Positions 43,832-53,670 are shown, counted from the stretch's first letter. The stretch: 64,000 bases of DNA from an uncultured Lachnospiraceae bacterium (GCA_902763335.1 CACWRR010000001.1:62001-126000); one strand, 5' to 3'. A program made the numbers and translations. Notes: generated by a model not told the origin, from the letters alone.

Positions 43832-45031
43832 ATGGGAAGAGCGTTAATAATAGGAGCAGGTGGAGTAGCAAGTGTGGCAGTACATAAATGCTGCCAGTAT
43901 CCGGAGGTATTTGAAGAAATCTGTATAGCCAGCAGAACAAAGTCAAAATGTGATGCACTTAAGGAAAAGCTGGATGGCGGAAAAACAAAGATTACGACAG
44001 CACAGGTAGATGCTGATTCGGTGGAACAGCTTATAGAACTTATTAACAGTTATAAACCGGATATCGTTATGAATATAGCACTTCCATATCAGGATCTGAC
44101 TATTATGGATGCGTGTCTTGCAACGAAGACACATTATCTCGATACTGCCAATTATGAGCCGGAAGATACTGCAAAATTTGAATATAAATGGCAGTGGGCA
44201 TACAGAGAAAAATTTAAAGAGGCAGGAATCACAGCACTTTTAGGAAGTGGATTTGACCCGGGAGTAACAGGAGTATTCTCTGCATATGCAATGAAGCATC
44301 ACTTTGATGAGATAAATGAGATAGATATCCTTGACTGTAATGCAGGTGATCATGGTTATCCTTTTGCAACAAATTTCAATCCTGAGATAAATATAAGAGA
44401 AGTATCGGCAAAAGGAAGTTATTGGGAAGATGGCAAATGGGTAGAGACAGAGCCGATGGAAATAAAAAGAGTATACAATTTCCCTGAAATCGGTGAAAAG
44501 GATATGTACCTTCTTCATCATGAGGAACTGGAGTCGCTTGCCCTTAATATAAAGGGAATTAAGAGAATCAGATTTTTCATGACATTCGGACAGAGCTATC
44601 TTGACCATTTAAGATGTCTTGAAGATGTGGGCATGACTTCCATCGAGCCTATTGAGTTTGAAGGTAAACAGATAGTTCCGCTTCAGTTTTTAAAAGCGGT
44701 ATTACCTGATCCGGCATCCCTCGGACCGAGAACAAAGGGAAAAACAAATATAGGATGTATTTTTAAGGGTAAAAAAGACGGAAAAGAAAAGACATACTAT
44801 CTGTATAACGTATGTGATCATCAGGAGTGTTATAAAGAAGTCGGTTCACAGGCTGTATCTTACACAACAGGAGTTCCTGCAATGATAGGTGCGGCAATGA
44901 TAATGACAGGTAAGTGGAACAAACCGGGTGTATATAACATAGAGGAATTTGATCCGGATCCGTTTATGGATGCACTGAACCGTTTCGGACTTCCGTGGAA
45001 AGAAAGTTTCACACCTGATATGGTAGAATAA
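43832..45031 (+). CDS. Carboxynorspermidine/carboxyspermidine synthase (saccharopine dehydrogenase family)
   Basis: A 399-residue NADPH-dependent dehydrogenase condensing a diamine with aspartate semialdehyde. The Rossmann start RALIIGAGGVASVAVHKC is followed by NIALPYQDLTIMDACLATKTHYLDTA (as two parts), GSGFDPGVTGVFSAYA and YTTGVPAMIGAAMIMTGKW. The next gene encodes the cognate decarboxylase, which makes this assignment firm over lysine-pathway saccharopine dehydrogenase. AAAGGAGG precedes the ATG at 43832. With putrescine the product would be carboxyspermidine. Confidence 0.93.
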   Translation: MGRALIIGAGGVASVAVHKCCQYPEVFEEICIASRTKSKCDALKEKLDGGKTKITTAQVDADSVEQLIELINSYKPDIVMNIALPYQDLTIMDACLATKTHYLDTANYEPEDTAKFEYKWQWAYREKFKEAGITALLGSGFDPGVTGVFSAYAMKHHFDEINEIDILDCNAGDHGYPFATNFNPEINIREVSAKGSYWEDGKWVETEPMEIKRVYNFPEIGEKDMYLLHHEELESLALNIKGIKRIRFFMTFGQSYLDHLRCLEDVGMTSIEPIEFEGKQIVPLQFLKAVLPDPASLGPRTKGKTNIGCIFKGKKDGKEKTYYLYNVCDHQECYKEVGSQAVSYTTGVPAMIGAAMIMTGKWNKPGVYNIEEFDPDPFMDALNRFGLPWKESFTPDMVE

Positions 45032-45060
45032 TAGTCAGATATATGAAATGGAGATAAAAC

Positions 45061-46209
45061 ATGAATAGTAATCTGTTGAACAACTTAAATACACCATGCT
45101 ACGTCGTAGATGAAAAAAAACTGGTAAAAAATCTTGAATGTCTTAATTATGTAATGAGGCAGACAGGCTGTGATATACTGCTTGCCCAAAAGGCATTTTC
45201 CATGTATTATGTATATCCGCTTATCGGGAAATATCTGTCCGGTACAGCAGCGAGCGGATTATACGAAGCAAGGCTTGGCAGGGAAGAAATGTCTGAAAAA
45301 CAGGTTCATGTTTTTTCTCCTGCATATAAGGAAGATGAAATAAAAGTGCTTGCAGATATTGCTGACCATATTATATTCAACTCTTTTGCACAATGGGAAA
45401 AATATAAAAAAATAGTTTGCGGTTCAAATAAAGTAAGCTGTGGAATCAGAATAAATCCTGAATATTCGGAGGTAGAAACAGAAATATATAATCCGTGTTC
45501 TAAAGCCTCACGACTCGGTGTCAGAATTTATGAATTTGAGAAAAATGAAGATAAACTTGATGGAATAGAAGGAATACATTTTCATACTCTGTGTGAACAG
45601 GGGGAGGATGTGCTTGAAAGAACACTGGTTCACGTCGAGGAACGTTTTGGAAAATATTTAAAGAACATGAAGTGGATAAACTTTGGAGGCGGACACCATA
45701 TTACAAGGGATGATTATGATGTTGAGGCACTTATAAGATGTATTAACAGATTTCAGAAAAAATATGACATACATGTATACATGGAGCCGGGGGAGGCTGT
45801 GGCACTTAACGCAGGAACACTGGTATCAACAGTGCTGGAAGTTCAGGAAGAAAATGACGGAATCAGCAATGTAATACTTGATACATCGGCAGCATGTCAT
45901 ATGCCGGATGTACTTGAGATGCCATACAGACCTAACATAAAGGGTTCGGGAAAAAGCAGGGAAAAAGCGTATACATACAGATTTGGAGGACCTACATGCC
46001 TGGCAGGAGACATTATTGGTGAATATTCTTTTGACAGCCGGTTAAAACCGGGAGATAAAGTTGAGTTTGAAGATATGGCAATATACACTACGGTAAAGAA
46101 TAATACATTTAACGGGATGCCGTTACCCGATATTGATCTGCTAGACAGGGAAGATAATATCCATGTTGTTAAAAAATTTGGATATGAAGATTTTAAAATG
46201 AGGCTGTAA
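45061..46209 (+). CDS. nspC: Carboxynorspermidine decarboxylase
   Basis: A 382-residue alanine-racemase-fold PLP enzyme. The PLP lysine is in LLAQKAFSMYYVYP (residue about 43), followed by GIRINPEYSEVETEIYNPCS (specific for NspC), FHTLCEQ, NFGGGHHIT and EPGEAVALNAGTL. It decarboxylates carboxyspermidine to spermidine (or carboxynorspermidine to norspermidine). It lies 29 bases after the dehydrogenase and 22 bases before an ABC exporter. Confidence 0.94.
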   Translation: MNSNLLNNLNTPCYVVDEKKLVKNLECLNYVMRQTGCDILLAQKAFSMYYVYPLIGKYLSGTAASGLYEARLGREEMSEKQVHVFSPAYKEDEIKVLADIADHIIFNSFAQWEKYKKIVCGSNKVSCGIRINPEYSEVETEIYNPCSKASRLGVRIYEFEKNEDKLDGIEGIHFHTLCEQGEDVLERTLVHVEERFGKYLKNMKWINFGGGHHITRDDYDVEALIRCINRFQKKYDIHVYMEPGEAVALNAGTLVSTVLEVQEENDGISNVILDTSAACHMPDVLEMPYRPNIKGSGKSREKAYTYRFGGPTCLAGDIIGEYSFDSRLKPGDKVEFEDMAIYTTVKNNTFNGMPLPDIDLLDREDNIHVVKKFGYEDFKMRL

Positions 46210-46231
46210 TATTAGATGAAAGGATAAGAAT

Positions 46232-47167
46232 ATGTCACTGAAAGTAAAAAATATAGTAAAGAAATATGGAGAAAAAACTGTTGTAAACGATTTGAGTTTT
46301 TCACTTGAAAATCCGGGTGTGTATGCACTGTTAGGCACTAACGGGGCAGGAAAGACTACCAGTATAAGAGTAATACTCGGTATGCTTGATTATGAAAGCG
46401 GAGAAGTTCTGTGGAACGGAGAGAAACTTGACACATCAAAGGTAAATATAGGATATCTTGCAGAAGAGAGAGGATTGTATCCTAAGTATACACTTATGGA
46501 TCAGCTTATTTATTTTGCAGAGCTTAAAAATGTTTCAGCATCACAGGCAAAAAAGAGAATAGAATATTGGGCAGAGCGTCTTGAAGTGACAGATTACCTT
46601 TATCCTAAAGCATCAGCAAAGGGAAAGAAGGCAAAACCATACAGGGCAGACCAGTTATCTAAGGGAAATCAGCAGAAAATCCAGCTTATGGCAGCACTTA
46701 TATCTGATCCGGAACTTCTTATTCTTGATGAGCCGTTAAGCGGACTTGATCCGGTAAACTCAGATTTATTTAAGGAAATTATAAAAGAACAGATAGAAAA
46801 AGAAAAATATGTTATCATGTCAAGTCATCAGATGGCAACCATAGAGGAGTTTTGTTCTGATATTACTATATTAAATAAAGGAAGGGCAGTACTTCAGGGA
46901 AATTTAAATGAAATAAAGAAGAGCTACGGAAGGGTAAATCTGCATCTTAAATGCGATGAAAATATAGATAGTTATATAGATAAATTTGACTTTTCTGATG
47001 TGTATCAGACACCGGAAGGATACCATATTAAAGTTAAGAATGATTCGCAGGCAGGTGAACTTTTAAAAGTGCTTACGGATAATGATATCAGCGTGGTAAG
47101 ATTTGAAAGAAGAGAACCGTCACTTCATGAAATATTTGTTGAAAAGGTTGGGCATGCTGATGAATAA
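46232..47167 (+). CDS. ABC transporter ATP-binding protein, NatA-like
   Basis: A 311-residue ATPase. Walker A GTNGAGKTTSIRV (about 35-47), the Q-loop-like YLAEERGLYP, signature LSKGNQQKIQLMAAL (about 143-157), Walker B LLILDEPLSGLDP and the switch His in MSSHQM are complete, followed by a C-terminal DUF4162-like domain. It is of the ABC-2 exporter class with two permease genes downstream. There is no terminator after nspC, so it may be co-transcribed with the polyamine genes. Confidence 0.92.
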   Translation: MSLKVKNIVKKYGEKTVVNDLSFSLENPGVYALLGTNGAGKTTSIRVILGMLDYESGEVLWNGEKLDTSKVNIGYLAEERGLYPKYTLMDQLIYFAELKNVSASQAKKRIEYWAERLEVTDYLYPKASAKGKKAKPYRADQLSKGNQQKIQLMAALISDPELLILDEPLSGLDPVNSDLFKEIIKEQIEKEKYVIMSSHQMATIEEFCSDITILNKGRAVLQGNLNEIKKSYGRVNLHLKCDENIDSYIDKFDFSDVYQTPEGYHIKVKNDSQAGELLKVLTDNDISVVRFERREPSLHEIFVEKVGHADE

Positions 47168-48458
47168 AAAGGATTATGCAGGATTAAAAAAGGTTTTTGC
47201 TTTTTCATTTATGCAGAACCTTAAGAGTAAAATGAACATAGCTGTCACGGTAATACTATGTATCATATGTTTTCTTGGAGTGCCTGTAAGTCAGGCATTA
47301 ACAGACAGTGATGAAGATAAAGGTTCAGAGACAGCCATTACTGATGTATACATATGTGATGAGACGGGATTTGAATTATATGAAAGCATCGAAAATCAGA
47401 CAAATGAAATATATAAAGATGTAAAATGTCATGAGGAGTTTGTAAAGCCGGAAGATTTAAAGAAACTGGAAAGTAAAAATTCTGTGTATTTGGATGTGAA
47501 GTTTGATGCAGCTTCCGGATTTTTGCTGACGGGTATTTATGAAACAAGGGGCAAATTAACAGCAGACAGCGTTGATACATATATGGAATATCTGCAGGAT
47601 GATTTCGAAAAAATTGTGGCAGATGCAGCAGGAATAGATGATGAAGTCATAAAAAGCCTTAACAGGGAGATTGAAATCGATGTAGTCACAAGGGGAGAAA
47701 AGGTAGAAAAGACAGATAATGAAGATTTGTCAGTTCAGTCATCCTTTATAATTTTTGTGATGATTTTTATACTTGCCATGTGTGGTGAAAATATAGCCAC
47801 ATCCATAGCAACTGAAAAGACAACAAGAGTGATTGAATATTTAATGATAAATATAAGACCGATGGCACTTATTGTGGGAAAAATAATGGCATCAATATTA
47901 CTGGTAATCATTCAGATTGCAAGTGCAGGTATTTGTTTTGGAGTGTCATGGATTCTATTTAACGGTTCGGGACATAACAGCACGGCCGAAATGCTTGAAT
48001 CTGTTATAGGAACACAGACCATAGGTAATATTTCGGTTGCAGGATGTATTGTAAGCATATTTATATTTATAATGGGATTTTTACTTTTCGGACTGATTGC
48101 AGGTCTAGCAGGTGCGGCTGTAAGCAAGATTGAAAATATCGGTGAAGGCATGAAATTATACAGTATACTTTTAATTGTGTGTGCGTATGCAGCACTGTTT
48201 ATACCGATGTTTGGAGAAAAAAATGTATTTTTGGAGTTATTTCCGCTTACATCCATATTTATGCTGCCGGGTGAGCTGATATTTGGAGGCGTTAAATGGT
48301 GGATAGTCATAGTTGCGGTTATATTACTTGCACTGTCTGTGCTGGTTATGCTGGCATTTGTGGCAGGCGTATATGAAAATATGATATTTTATAATGGAGA
48401 AACTCTTAAAGTCAGAGAGATTATTGCTATGTTTAAAACGAAAGGACGTGACAAATAA
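47154..48458 (+). CDS. ABC-2 type transporter permease (first)
   Basis: A 434-residue NatB-like permease: one N-terminal membrane segment (about residues 22-40), a long extracytoplasmic domain to about 195, then five to six segments from about 200 on. The start ATG 47154 is seven bases after AAAGG; ATG 47160 is an alternative. It overlaps the ATPase gene by 14 bases. The substrate is unknown; NatAB exports sodium in Bacillus, but other family members export peptides or drugs. Confidence 0.88.
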   Translation: MLMNKKDYAGLKKVFAFSFMQNLKSKMNIAVTVILCIICFLGVPVSQALTDSDEDKGSETAITDVYICDETGFELYESIENQTNEIYKDVKCHEEFVKPEDLKKLESKNSVYLDVKFDAASGFLLTGIYETRGKLTADSVDTYMEYLQDDFEKIVADAAGIDDEVIKSLNREIEIDVVTRGEKVEKTDNEDLSVQSSFIIFVMIFILAMCGENIATSIATEKTTRVIEYLMINIRPMALIVGKIMASILLVIIQIASAGICFGVSWILFNGSGHNSTAEMLESVIGTQTIGNISVAGCIVSIFIFIMGFLLFGLIAGLAGAAVSKIENIGEGMKLYSILLIVCAYAALFIPMFGEKNVFLELFPLTSIFMLPGELIFGGVKWWIVIVAVILLALSVLVMLAFVAGVYENMIFYNGETLKVREIIAMFKTKGRDK

Positions 48459-49664
48459 ATGTTAAAAGGATTTTCGCATATATTTAAATTTACTTTTAAG
48501 CAGGGAATTAAACAGAAGGCATTTATATTGTCAACGGTCATAGTGGCACTTCTTATATTTGGCGGTGTCTTTGGGATAAATGTGTATCTTGGCTCTGACA
48601 GTAAAAATGAGGATTCGGAAAGTACTATAGAAAATATATATTTTGATAACAAAGCCAACCTTGTGCTGAATCAGGAGATGCTTCCTGATGGTATACAGGT
48701 GAGAAATGATGATAATGAATTGAAAGCAAATGATTTAAATATAATTCTTAGCGAAAAAGATGACAGCTACGAATTAAAATGTGAGCTTTCAGAAGATACA
48801 GACATTGATAATGATGATGCGGAAATGGTGGCAGAAGGTCTGATTCCATCCATAAAAACAGCTATATGTAAAGCAAATGGACTGAGCGACGAACAGCAAA
48901 TGCTTATAAACAGTGATGTGAATACTACATCAAGGGAGCTGGGCGAAAAAGAGGAAGGATTTATAAGACAGATTATAAATATGACAGTGCCGCTTATATC
49001 ATGCATGATAGTATTTTTCATGGTTCTTGTATATGGAAGCAGTGTGAGTAAAACAATGGTATCCGAGAAGAACTCAAAACTCATGGAAACACTTTTGGTG
49101 TCAGTCAGTCCGTATTCCATAGCATTTGGAAAAATCCTTGCGGTAACATGTATTGCAATATGCCAGTTCTTTTTCTGGGTGGCATGTTTTGCAGGCGGAT
49201 ATTTTGCGGGTAATTCTGTAAATGATATGTTGAATCCGGGATATGTATCGGAAGTCGGTGCAGTGCTAAAAATGATTGTAGACGGGGGTAAGTATTTTAA
49301 TCCGGTGACAATTATTATATCAGTTTTTTCTCTGTGTCTTGGATTTTTGATGTACAGTGTATTGGCAGGAATGTGTGCATCCGGAGTGAAAAAGGCAGAA
49401 GGGATGTCCGGAGCAATGACGTTATTCCAGATACCGGTTTTTATAGGATATTTTGCGGCATATGGTGGTGCGATGAGCAGTGATAAAATGATATCATCAC
49501 TTGTGAGAGTATTTCCATTATCATCCGCATTTATTGTACCGGCAGACATTATTACCGGAAATACGACAGTTTTGCAGGGTGTAATATCAATTGCACTGAT
49601 ACTTATTGTTATAGTGGTTGGGATAATCTTTACAGGTAAGATTTATAAGAAAAAACTTTTTTGA
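48459..49664 (+). CDS. ABC-2 type transporter permease (second)
   Basis: A 401-residue permease with the same layout as the preceding one: an N-terminal segment (about 22-40), an external domain (about 45-170) and five to six C-terminal segments beginning MTVPLISCMIVFFMVLVYG. The ATG follows the previous stop without a gap. Two unequal permeases with one ATPase suggest a heterodimeric exporter. Confidence 0.87.
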   Translation: MLKGFSHIFKFTFKQGIKQKAFILSTVIVALLIFGGVFGINVYLGSDSKNEDSESTIENIYFDNKANLVLNQEMLPDGIQVRNDDNELKANDLNIILSEKDDSYELKCELSEDTDIDNDDAEMVAEGLIPSIKTAICKANGLSDEQQMLINSDVNTTSRELGEKEEGFIRQIINMTVPLISCMIVFFMVLVYGSSVSKTMVSEKNSKLMETLLVSVSPYSIAFGKILAVTCIAICQFFFWVACFAGGYFAGNSVNDMLNPGYVSEVGAVLKMIVDGGKYFNPVTIIISVFSLCLGFLMYSVLAGMCASGVKKAEGMSGAMTLFQIPVFIGYFAAYGGAMSSDKMISSLVRVFPLSSAFIVPADIITGNTTVLQGVISIALILIVIVVGIIFTGKIYKKKLF

Positions 49665-49697
49665 TGACTTGATTTTCACAGAGGCTGGAGGAACAAT

Positions 49698-50426
49698 ATG
49701 AAAGTTACTTATTGCAGTGTTACGGATAAAGGTGACAGAACAAACAATGAAGACAGTGTTGAGTGTGGTGCATGGAAAGATGACTATTGTTTTGCACTTG
49801 CAGACGGACTTGGCGGACATGAAAAGGGTGAAGCTGCTTCACGTCTGGTTACACTTACGGCAATGGACATATTTCAAAAAGAAGGTTTTAATGAATTCTA
49901 TTTAAGAGAGGCTTTTGAGATAAGCCAGGAAAAGCTTACGGAACTTCAGATTAAAGAACAGCTTGAGGGTGATATGAAGACTACACTTGTCCTGCTTGGA
50001 ATCAATGCAAGGGAAGTGTGCTGGGGACATATTGGAGATTCAAGGCTGTATTATTTTGAAGGGAAGAAACTCATTAAGCAGACGAAGGATCACAGCGTTC
50101 CACAGATGCTTGTAAACATAGGCGAAATTAAAGAAGCGGATATAAGAAATCATCCTGACAGAAGCAGAGTATTGAGAGTTATGGGGATGGACTGGGAGCA
50201 TCCGTTTTACGATATAGCAGAACCGGTGCCGACAACACTCGGCCAGTCATTTTTAATGTGTACTGACGGATTCTGGGAGCTTATAACAGAGGAGGAGATG
50301 GTAAACTGCCTGAAAAAATCTAAAACTGTGTATGAATGGATAACAGCCATGGAAAAGATTGTCATGGAAAATGGAAAAGAAAAAAATATGGATAATTATT
50401 CTGCAATAGGAGTATGGATAAGGTAA
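49698..50426 (+). CDS. PP2C-family serine/threonine phosphatase
   Basis: A 242-residue Mn/Mg-dependent phosphatase. The metal motifs are present: TDKGDRTNNEDSV (about 9-21), FALADGLGGHEKGEAAS (about 32-48), GHIGDSRLYYF, MCTDGFWE and the closing DNYSAIGVWI. No membrane segment. It is directly upstream of a protein kinase gene with a promoter between them, the usual pairing of eukaryotic-like kinase and phosphatase. Confidence 0.93.
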   Translation: MKVTYCSVTDKGDRTNNEDSVECGAWKDDYCFALADGLGGHEKGEAASRLVTLTAMDIFQKEGFNEFYLREAFEISQEKLTELQIKEQLEGDMKTTLVLLGINAREVCWGHIGDSRLYYFEGKKLIKQTKDHSVPQMLVNIGEIKEADIRNHPDRSRVLRVMGMDWEHPFYDIAEPVPTTLGQSFLMCTDGFWELITEEEMVNCLKKSKTVYEWITAMEKIVMENGKEKNMDNYSAIGVWIR

Positions 50427-50479
50427 AAAATAATTATAAACAAATGATATAAAACAATCCATAAGAACCTATAAAGACG

Positions 50480-50508
50480 TTGCACAAATTTGTCATAAAT
50501 GGTATAAT
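50480..50508 (+). promoter_or_regulatory. Sigma-A promoter of the kinase operon
   Basis: TTGCAC (50480-50485), 17 bases, TATAAT (50503-50508), 57 bases before the kinase ATG. AGGAGGAG stands before the start. Confidence 0.7.
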
Positions 50509-50565
50509 AAATCTTAGAAATTTTGTTCTTTATTACTAGAAATTTATACAGGAGGAGTGATTAAC

Positions 50566-52476
50566 ATGAGTACAATTAATCCTAAATGTTTGTGTCCGGG
50601 ATGTATGGCAGTATTAGACGAACCGGACCTGCCATGTCCGTTGTGTGGATTTGACAAAACAACATATGCACCATCACCGAGGAGTCTCAGACCTTTTACT
50701 ATTTTGTCAGGAAAATATCTTGTAGGTAAGGTCATAGGAGAAGGCGGATTTGGAATAACATACATAGGGTTTAACCTTGATACAGAGCTTCCGGTTGCCA
50801 TAAAGGAATATTTCCCATCGGAGCTTGCAACAAGAGATATTACAGCAGGTAATGCACTTAGTATATTTGCAGGTGAGAGCCAGCAGTTATACAAAGAGGG
50901 TCTTGAAAAATACCTGAGAGAAGCCAGAAACCTTACAATGTTTTCAGATTTACCGGGTATTGTTACCGTTAAAGACTTTTTTTATGAGAATGAGACTGCA
51001 TATATTATTATGGAATACATAAATGGTATAACATTGAAACAGCATCTTATTAAAGTCGGCGGAAGAATGAGCCAGAGTGAAGTTACAAAGATGATGAAAC
51101 CGGTTCTTGAGTCAATGATTAAAATTCATGAGACCGGAATGATACATAGAGATATCAGTCCTGATAATATAATGATTACAAAGAATAATCAGATAAAACT
51201 TACGGATTTCGGGGCAGCGAGAGTATGTAACGGAGAAGATAACAAGAGTATAACAGTTGTTTTAAAGAGAGGATATGCACCTGAAGAGCAGTACCGTGTA
51301 AAGGGGGTTCAGGGACCTTGGACCGACGTTTATGCATTGTGTGCCACAATGTATAAAATGATAACAGGAATTACTCCACAGGAAGCACTCGAGAGAATAA
51401 TAGAGGATAATGTTGAACCGTTATCTAAATTTGATAAAGACATATGGCCGGAGATAGATTATGCAATAATGAAAGGCTTATCATTAAGAGCGCAGGACAG
51501 ATTCCAGAACGTAGGTGAATTAGTAGATGCTCTGTATTACAGTGTAATAGAGAAGGATGAAAACGGCAATCCTGTTCTTGTTTCATCAAAGGAACAGAGT
51601 GCTGCACCGGTTACAAGTACTGTACCTGACGATGATTTTGTTATGGAACCTATAGTTGTAAATGTTGGACGTTCTTCTGAGAGCGATAAAGCTGAACAGC
51701 CTGTAAATGAGCCACAGTCTGTTGTACAGCCGCATCCTGCAACAGAACCGGTACAGCCACAGGCACAACAGCCTGAGAATGTGTATACGCAGCCGCTGTA
51801 TCAGCAGATGTTTGCACAGCAGCAGGCAATGTCGCAGCCACTGCAGGTAACACCGACACCTGTACCGGCTCCAGCACCAACACCGGTACCACAGGCAGCA
51901 CCGACACCGGCACCAACACCGGTACCACAGGTAGCACCTACACCGACACCGGCACCGGCTCCTGCACCACAGGCAGCACCGACACCTGCACCGGCTCCAG
52001 CACCACAGGCAGCTCCGCCACAGGAATCTGTACAACAAAAAAAGTCAGGTGGATTTTTCAAGTCAACATTCAAAAAAGTTGTAAAACTTAAATTAGGTAG
52101 AGTAAGATTTGAAGATGACATAGTTGAGTTGAATGTAGAGCACAATGATGTTGGTAATATACAGCCGCTTAGAGAATGTGTACAGCTTCAGAAATTAATA
52201 TTAAGCAACAACATGGTTGATGACTTATCACCACTTGTTGATTGTAAGAAATTATCATATCTTGCACTTAGAAATACCAGAGTTGAGGATTTAAGACCGC
52301 TTTCAGGACTTGGTCAGCTTTCTTATCTGGATTTATGGGGAACAAGAATAAAATCTCTTGAGCCATTATATTCTCTTAAAGGTTTAAAATATCTTAATGT
52401 TAAGAATACAGATATTACAAAGAGTCAGATTGACGACTTAAAAGTAGTCATTCCTGGATGTGAAGTAGAATATTAA
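50566..52476 (+). CDS. Ser/Thr protein kinase with zinc ribbon, Pro/Ala-rich linker and leucine-rich repeats
   Basis: A 636-residue cytosolic protein in four parts. Residues 6-32 form a zinc ribbon (CLCPGC and CPLCG). A full Hanks kinase follows (about 48-325): GEGGFGITYIG, VAIKEYFP, LREARNL, IHRDISPDNIMI, LTDFGAARV and GYAPEEQY, all catalytic residues intact. Residues about 430-485 are Pro/Ala/Thr-rich. From about 510 come four to five 22-residue leucine-rich repeats (LQKLILSNNMVDDLSPL, LSYLALRNTRVEDLRPL, LSYLDLWGTRIKSLEPL). No membrane segment. The LRRs probably recruit substrates. PP2C lies upstream. GTG 50557 is rejected as start because it overlaps the ribosome site. Confidence 0.9.
   Translation: MSTINPKCLCPGCMAVLDEPDLPCPLCGFDKTTYAPSPRSLRPFTILSGKYLVGKVIGEGGFGITYIGFNLDTELPVAIKEYFPSELATRDITAGNALSIFAGESQQLYKEGLEKYLREARNLTMFSDLPGIVTVKDFFYENETAYIIMEYINGITLKQHLIKVGGRMSQSEVTKMMKPVLESMIKIHETGMIHRDISPDNIMITKNNQIKLTDFGAARVCNGEDNKSITVVLKRGYAPEEQYRVKGVQGPWTDVYALCATMYKMITGITPQEALERIIEDNVEPLSKFDKDIWPEIDYAIMKGLSLRAQDRFQNVGELVDALYYSVIEKDENGNPVLVSSKEQSAAPVTSTVPDDDFVMEPIVVNVGRSSESDKAEQPVNEPQSVVQPHPATEPVQPQAQQPENVYTQPLYQQMFAQQQAMSQPLQVTPTPVPAPAPTPVPQAAPTPAPTPVPQVAPTPTPAPAPAPQAAPTPAPAPAPQAAPPQESVQQKKSGGFFKSTFKKVVKLKLGRVRFEDDIVELNVEHNDVGNIQPLRECVQLQKLILSNNMVDDLSPLVDCKKLSYLALRNTRVEDLRPLSGLGQLSYLDLWGTRIKSLEPLYSLKGLKYLNVKNTDITKSQIDDLKVVIPGCEVEY
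51847..52020 (+). repeat. Pro/Ala/Thr-coding tandem repeat region
   Basis: Degenerate repeats built from CACCGACACC-GGCACC-CCACAGGCAGC-type units encode APTPAP/VPQAAP blocks in the kinase linker. The copies differ by point changes and length, as in slippage-prone low-complexity DNA. It is not a CRISPR array, because there are no unique spacers and the frame is coding. Confidence 0.75.
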
Positions 52477-52494
52477 TTTAAGAATACATTTCAG

Positions 52495-52533
52495 TTTACC
52501 GGAGGATTATTTTAGTCTTCCGGTAAAATTTTT
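52495..52533 (+). terminator. Terminator after the kinase gene
   Basis: TTTACCGGA (52495-52503) pairs with TCCGGTAAA (52519-52527), followed by ATTTTT. It would separate the kinase from the MoxR-transglutaminase genes, at least partly. Confidence 0.8.
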
Positions 52534-52557
52534 GTATAAGCAACGAGGAGAACAAGA

Positions 52558-53670
52558 ATGTTTCATAGGATGAAGATGCTTTCGTTTAAAAGAACAGGAT
52601 TTATATTGATTATTATGGCAATAATAGGAATGTCATGTATATATTTGTATGGTAACAGTGCCTATAATTATTATAATGAACCGGTTCAGGTTGATGTAAA
52701 TGATTTAAAGGACCAGAAAAATAAATATGTGAAATTTGATATGGACGATGTTATGATAATGAACTGTTTTATGGAGAAAAAGCAGGAAAGTCTGTTTGGA
52801 AAGTCAGACACATTTTATTATTATGTGATTGGTATTAAGGACGACACCGGCAATTTGAAATGTATTGTGTGTGTATCTGACAAAGCAGAAAAGGAACTGT
52901 TTGATACAGGTTTAGATAACTTTAACAAAAAGATAAAAGGTAAATCCGGAAGCAAAAAGATACATGCAAAAAAAAGTGGAATATTATTGAAGATGGATAG
53001 TTTTCTTGAAATAAAGCTGAGAGAATATTTAGCCACGGCTAAAATTAACATGACTGATAAAGTATATTATGAGTCATATTATATATCTGAATATAAACCG
53101 GATATATCAGATGTTGTGATTTTTGGATTTGCAGTACTTTTGTTATTATATTCATTAATTGAATTATTTATCATAGCTATAGGCGGAAAGCAGCGTAAAA
53201 TACGCAGAAAGATAAAACGTGAATTAGGAAAAGATGCCGTAAATATGGTTGAAAGGGATTATGAACTTTCAAGATTTTTTAATAAAGATATCCGAATAGG
53301 AGATATTTATATATATTTATTCAGTATTGAGGGAAGTACAATAATAAAGCTGACGGACATTGTATGGGTTTATGAATGTGAAATGTCAGGAGAAGGTAAG
53401 GGCAAAAAAACATTTTCTGAATTTTCGGGAATAGAATTATGGGATGTGGATTTTGAGTCATATAAAATATATGCAAAAGACAGAACATTTATAGACGGAT
53501 TTCTTGAATATATAGTGAGTGTATGTCCGCATACGGTGGTAGGATATAATGAGAAACTTGAGAACATGTTTTTAAATGAAAACGATAAATTTAAAAATAT
53601 TGTATTTAACAGATATACAGGAGGTTTAAATGACAGGCAGGAAAGAATTACAGAATCAGATTCAGAGTGA
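52558..53670 (+). CDS. Two-TM membrane protein of unknown function
   Basis: A 370-residue protein not recognised. It has one hydrophobic segment near the N-terminus (about 13-32), an external domain of about 150 residues, a second segment (about 184-206), then a basic stretch (KQRKIRRKIKREL) and a cytosolic domain of about 160 residues with no known motif. The last 41 bases overlap moxR in another frame. Its place before MoxR-DUF58-transglutaminase suggests membership in that complex. Confidence 0.75.
   Translation: MFHRMKMLSFKRTGFILIIMAIIGMSCIYLYGNSAYNYYNEPVQVDVNDLKDQKNKYVKFDMDDVMIMNCFMEKKQESLFGKSDTFYYYVIGIKDDTGNLKCIVCVSDKAEKELFDTGLDNFNKKIKGKSGSKKIHAKKSGILLKMDSFLEIKLREYLATAKINMTDKVYYESYYISEYKPDISDVVIFGFAVLLLLYSLIELFIIAIGGKQRKIRRKIKRELGKDAVNMVERDYELSRFFNKDIRIGDIYIYLFSIEGSTIIKLTDIVWVYECEMSGEGKGKKTFSEFSGIELWDVDFESYKIYAKDRTFIDGFLEYIVSVCPHTVVGYNEKLENMFLNENDKFKNIVFNRYTGGLNDRQERITESDSE

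Noticed and set aside
48767-49549. 260-codon open frame opposite the second permease
   Set aside because: It lies fully inside a well-supported membrane protein gene, has no family features and no start signals.
51847-52020. Repeat region as a CRISPR array
   Set aside because: Repeats are degenerate, coding and without spacers, and no cas genes are present.
51586-52145. Long minus-strand open frames opposite the kinase linker
   Set aside because: They mirror the Pro/Ala-rich repeat, giving Cys/Arg- or Gly/Val-rich low-complexity peptides without ribosome sites.
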